A stretch of 20,044 bases of DNA from CAYYHA01 sp964471535 (lineage in GTDB: Bacteria; Myxococcota; Myxococcia; SLRQ01), in the NCBI GenBank assembly GCA_964471535.1, contig CAYYHA010000055.1, positions 1 to 20,044 of the forward strand, written 5' to 3'. Shown in pieces: positions 17,046-20,044 of the stretch; within the stretch, counting starts at the first letter, position 1, and each line of letters opens with the position of its first letter. Below the pieces are notes generated by a model that searched no databases, had not been told where the DNA came from, and saw only the letters and a program-made list of their open reading frames with translations. The translations under genes and the position numbers were made by a program.

Positions 17046-18647
17046 CTAGCTGGCGAGCACCTCGTCGTCCCCGCGAAAGCGCCGCTGCACCTCGAGCACC
17101 TCCGCCTCCGAGGCGAGGAAGGCCTCCACCGCCCAGGGATCGAAGTGCGTCCCCGCCTTCTCGCGCAGGATCCGCGCCGCCGTCGCATGGGGAATCGCCG
17201 GCTTGTAGACCCGCTTGCTGGTGATGGCATCGTAGGAATCGGCAACGGTGACGATCCGTGCCTCGGCGGGAATCTCCTTTCCCCGCTTCCGGTACGGGTA
17301 GCCCGTTCCGTCCCAGCGCTCGTGGTGGTAGTAGGCGATGTGCTTGCCCATGGACAGGAGGCTCTTCGGCGCCTCCTGGCGGGCGCGGCGCTCCGCCTCC
17401 TCGAGCGTTCTTCCGCCGATGGTCGGATGGGTGCGCATCACCGCCCACTCCTCCGGCGTCAGCTTCCCAGGCTTGAGGAGGATGCGATCCGGGATACCCA
17501 CCTTCCCGATGTCGTGAAGGGGCGCCGCCTTGTAGATCGCCTCGATGAAGTCGTCGTCGATCTCGGGAAACTCGGGGTGGCCCTTGAGCTTCTCGGCGAT
17601 GATCCGCGAGTAGTTGCGCATGCGCTCGAGGTGCTCCCCCGTCTCCATGTCGCGGTATTCCGCGAGCATGGTCAGGCCCATCACGGTGGCGTCCTGTAGG
17701 AGCTCGAGCTCTCGCATCTTGTGCTGGATGCGCTCCTTGGCCCGCTGCAGGGCCTCGTTGCGCTGCATGAGCGCCTCGTTGGTCTCGAGCAGATCCACGA
17801 GCAGCCGCTGCCGATCCCGGGCGAGTTCCTGGCGCTCCATGGCTCGCACGACCACCCGGCGGAGCATGTCGATGTCGGGAAGGGGCTTGCGGAGGACGTC
17901 ATAGGCACCGGCGTCGAGGGCGTGGATCGCGGCCTCCGCCGCCGGTGAGGCGCTGTGCACCACGCACTCGAGCTCGGGATGCAGGCGGCGCGCCACCCGA
18001 AGCACCTCCAAGCCACTGACGTCCGGCAGATCCACCTCGAGGACCATGACGTCGAAGCCCGTGGTGCCGAGCCGGTCGAGCGCCGCCCGGCCCGTCTCGG
18101 CCACCTCGATCTCGAACCCTGCATCCTCGAGCAGCGCCTGCGCGGTGAGCACCGCCGACTCGTCGCCGTCGACCACGAGGACGCGGCCGCGCCGCCCTTC
18201 CGCCCGGCTTTCCACCGCCTGAAGCTTCTCGAGGCGTGCCCGCAGCGCCTTCTCGGCACGACGCCGCTCGGCGAGCTCCACCGCCGCGGCCCGCAGCTCA
18301 CCGAGGCGCACCGGCTTGTTGAAGAAGCGATCCACCTTCGCGACGTTCACCGCGGCGATGGCGTTGTCGATCTCACGAGAGGCCGTGATGAGCACCCGCA
18401 CCGCATCGGGCACGATCTGCAGGGAGGCCTGCAGCATCTCGGTGCCCGTCATCCCCGGCATCATCTGGTCGGAGACGATGACATCGAAGGAGGCCGCTCG
18501 CAGCTTCTCGAGTGCCTCGGCACCATTTTCCGCCCCCTCCACCTCGAAGCGGGTGGAGAGCGCGTCCATGTACATGGTCCGGATCGCCGCGTCGTCGTCC
18601 ACGACGAGCGCCCGAAGCCGCTCGGTCTCGGAGGTGGCCTGCCCCAA
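17046..18647 (-). CDS. Double-receiver HD-GYP response regulator (cyclic di-GMP phosphodiesterase family)
   Basis: A 533-residue cytoplasmic protein; the start is a TTG (18647) with no clear ribosome site. Receiver 1 (about 12-125) is complete: D17-D19, phospho-acceptor Asp60 (VIVSDQMMPGM), Thr88 and Lys111. Receiver 2 (about 154-270) keeps Asp160 and Lys254, but has Gly161 in the acidic pair and Glu204 (MVLEVDLPDVSG) where the phospho-acceptor Asp should be. A coiled-coil (about 270-320) leads to an HD-GYP domain at about 320-520 with HD at 378-379 (PLHDIGKVGIP) and HHERWDGTGYP at 441-451, all key metal and GYP residues present. HD-GYP domains hydrolyse cyclic di-GMP to GMP. No partner kinase is encoded alongside; the gene follows the glycosyltransferase by 73 bp. 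Confidence 0.92.
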   Translation of the reverse strand: MGQATSETERLRALVVDDDAAIRTMYMDALSTRFEVEGAENGAEALEKLRAASFDVIVSDQMMPGMTGTEMLQASLQIVPDAVRVLITASREIDNAIAAVNVAKVDRFFNKPVRLGELRAAAVELAERRRAEKALRARLEKLQAVESRAEGRRGRVLVVDGDESAVLTAQALLEDAGFEIEVAETGRAALDRLGTTGFDVMVLEVDLPDVSGLEVLRVARRLHPELECVVHSASPAAEAAIHALDAGAYDVLRKPLPDIDMLRRVVVRAMERQELARDRQRLLVDLLETNEALMQRNEALQRAKERIQHKMRELELLQDATVMGLTMLAEYRDMETGEHLERMRNYSRIIAEKLKGHPEFPEIDDDFIEAIYKAAPLHDIGKVGIPDRILLKPGKLTPEEWAVMRTHPTIGGRTLEEAERRARQEAPKSLLSMGKHIAYYHHERWDGTGYPYRKRGKEIPAEARIVTVADSYDAITSKRVYKPAIPHATAARILREKAGTHFDPWAVEAFLASEAEVLEVQRRFRGDDEVLAS

Positions 18648-18720
18648 GGTGGAGGAACGATACCACGGCGGCCGGGGTCAGGGCCTCGGGCCAGCCGCCG
18701 AGCCGGCGGGGGTGCCTCGC

Positions 18721-19941
18721 TCAGGTGGCGAGGTCGAGGGGCCCCTCGGTCTCGGACCGGTTCTGCACCGGCAGGCGCCCGCGGGCGATGCGCCGCGCCC
18801 GGCTCAGCGCCTGGGGGCGGACGAGGCGGGTGCCTCGGGTCAGTCGCAGCCGATTGCCCCGCCAGTTCACGTCCATGGAGAAAAAGGGAACGAACCACAC
18901 CCATAGGAGCACCAAGTCCTTCACGGGCGCGGCAAAAAGGTGGTGCACGCGGGGCAGCCGGCCCCGCAGGCCCACGCAGGCAAGCCCGTCGAGCGCCCCC
19001 TTCACGCCGGCCGCCACACCGAGGAGCACGAAGCCGGAGGGCGCACCCAAGAGCGCGAAGACGGCCGCCAGCGCCACGGGGTTGCCCACGAGCTCCAGCG
19101 GGTAGCTCCAAGGTGCCAACCACACGCGCAGGCGCGCCCAGCGTCCGTGCCGTTCGACGAAACGCCGGAGGGACCAGCGGCGGTTCACATTCTCCACCGG
19201 ATGGCCGGAGAGCACGATTCGCCAGCCGGCCTCCTTCATCTTCACACCGATGAGGTTGTCCTCGGCAAGGACGTTACGCACCGCCCGGAAGCCGCCCATG
19301 TCGGAGAGCGCCGCCTTGCGAAAGAGCATGCTCTTGCCCACGGGCGTCTCGATCCCGGTCAGCACCTTCGCGGCGATGTTGACGCAGGCGATGAAGCCGC
19401 TGAGGTGGAGGTTCTCCATCGCCGCAGCGAAGCCCTCCTCCGCCACCCCGACCACTGGATTGGAGACCAAGCCCACGGCGGGGTCGCGCATCGGTGCCAC
19501 CGTCGCCTCGAGATAGGCCTGGCTCGCGCGCACGTTGCTGTCCGAGATGAGGCAGAGGTCGTGTCGGGCGTGGTGCATCAGGGTGTGCAGGAGGTTCACC
19601 TTGGGATTACGCCCGATCACCTCCTCGCCGACGATCACCTGGATGTCCTTCTCTGGATGGCGTGCGGCGACACGACGTGCCACCGGCACGGCGGGGTCTG
19701 TGGGATCGGCGATGGCGAAGAGGATCTGCAGCTCGGGCCAGTCGAGGCGCGCGAAGCTCTCGAGGTTCGCTTCGAGATCCTCGTCCACCCCCTTCATGGG
19801 CTTCAGGACGGAGAGCGGCGGCCGGTAGGGCGCCTCCCCGGCGAGGCGGCGGCGGGCGAGCCGACTCCAGATCACGGCGAGGGAGACGACCCCACCGTAG
19901 AGGACGAGGCTGAAGGTGACGATGGCGGCGGATAGGGACAT
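18721..19941 (-). CDS. hpnI: GT21-family lipid glycosyltransferase (ceramide glucosyltransferase/HpnI-like)
   Basis: A 406-residue membrane enzyme. ATG 19941 is supported by GAGGA (19949-19953) 7 nt upstream, and the protein begins with a membrane helix (MSLSAAIVTFSLVLYGGVVS). The catalytic domain shows SVLKPMKGVDEDLEANL at 44-60, D1 at about Asp79 (AIADPTDP), D2 at Asp134 (ISDSNVRAS), D3 at Asp228 (LAEDNLIG), and the R-x-x-R-W motif at 264-268 (RHGRW), the set typical of GT21 ceramide glucosyltransferases and of HpnI. C-terminal hydrophobic segments (about 285-355) anchor it. It transfers a sugar from a nucleotide donor to a membrane lipid such as a hopanoid polyol or ceramide. The symbol hpnI is tentative because hpnJ and hpnK are not in the window. 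Confidence 0.8.
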   Translation of the reverse strand: MSLSAAIVTFSLVLYGGVVSLAVIWSRLARRRLAGEAPYRPPLSVLKPMKGVDEDLEANLESFARLDWPELQILFAIADPTDPAVPVARRVAARHPEKDIQVIVGEEVIGRNPKVNLLHTLMHHARHDLCLISDSNVRASQAYLEATVAPMRDPAVGLVSNPVVGVAEEGFAAAMENLHLSGFIACVNIAAKVLTGIETPVGKSMLFRKAALSDMGGFRAVRNVLAEDNLIGVKMKEAGWRIVLSGHPVENVNRRWSLRRFVERHGRWARLRVWLAPWSYPLELVGNPVALAAVFALLGAPSGFVLLGVAAGVKGALDGLACVGLRGRLPRVHHLFAAPVKDLVLLWVWFVPFFSMDVNWRGNRLRLTRGTRLVRPQALSRARRIARGRLPVQNRSETEGPLDLAT

Positions 19942-19970
19942 GGCGGGTTCCTCTGGGGCGCGGGGCACCG

Positions 19971-20044
19971 TCACCACGGGAGGACGCCGCCGGCGGGGCA
20001 CCTTCCTTCGCGCCTGGCCCGCTCCCAAGCAAGGGTCGCGCCAA
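19971..20044 (-). other. Possible C-terminal end of an upstream gene at the window edge
   Basis: On the minus strand one frame reads 23 codons (GATLAWERARREGRCPAGGV and three more residues) from the window edge to a TGA at 19971-19973, which leaves 29 bp before the glycosyltransferase ATG. This is what the end of a co-transcribed upstream gene would look like, but the piece is too short to identify and the other two frames are also open here. Confidence 0.2.

Overview
The window is GC-rich, gene-dense bacterial chromosome with no mobile elements, rRNA, tRNA or CRISPR visible. The organism is most likely a member of the Myxococcota or a related deltaproteobacterial lineage. Three things point there: a secreted protein with a MYXO-CTERM-like tail (Cys, hydrophobic stretch, Arg cluster), a secreted protein with a long Asp-Gly-Gly spacer followed by MopE-type Cys/Asp motifs and a beta-helix, and many GTG/TTG starts. 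This is inference from protein architecture; no database was searched.

Left part (1-5137): a divergent pair opens the window, a SpoIIM/DUF95-family membrane protein (minus, cut by the edge) and an RDD-family membrane protein (plus). The RDD gene heads a tight four-gene run with overlapping stops and starts: RDD, an Aur1-like PAP2 enzyme, an RND/MMPL transporter and a GNAT-family protein. The set looks like a membrane-lipid or envelope module, but its substrate cannot be read from sequence.

Middle (5287-11230, plus): a secreted FG-GAP/VCBS, UnbV-like and thrombospondin-3-repeat protein with a C-terminal sorting tail; then nth (endonuclease III) followed, with ATGA overlaps, by a RegB/PrrB-type redox histidine kinase and a RegA/PrrA-type regulator. 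Downstream lies a His-rich predicted outer-membrane protein. The gap between regA and that gene carries two adjacent GCGNC-N5-GNCGC elements arranged as one larger dyad. This matches the recognition pattern of RegA-family regulators and is the strongest regulatory signal in the window.

Right part (11282-19941, minus): in transcription order, a GT21/HpnI-like lipid glycosyltransferase, a double-receiver HD-GYP protein whose second receiver has Glu at the phospho-acceptor position, thiC (no TPP riboswitch in its short upstream region), a SAM-methyltransferase-like protein, and the MopE-like beta-helix secreted protein. A compact GC-rich hairpin lies between the two convergent blocks at 11251-11273. 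The largest non-coding gap is about 166 bp, so no stretch over 300 bp lacks a gene.
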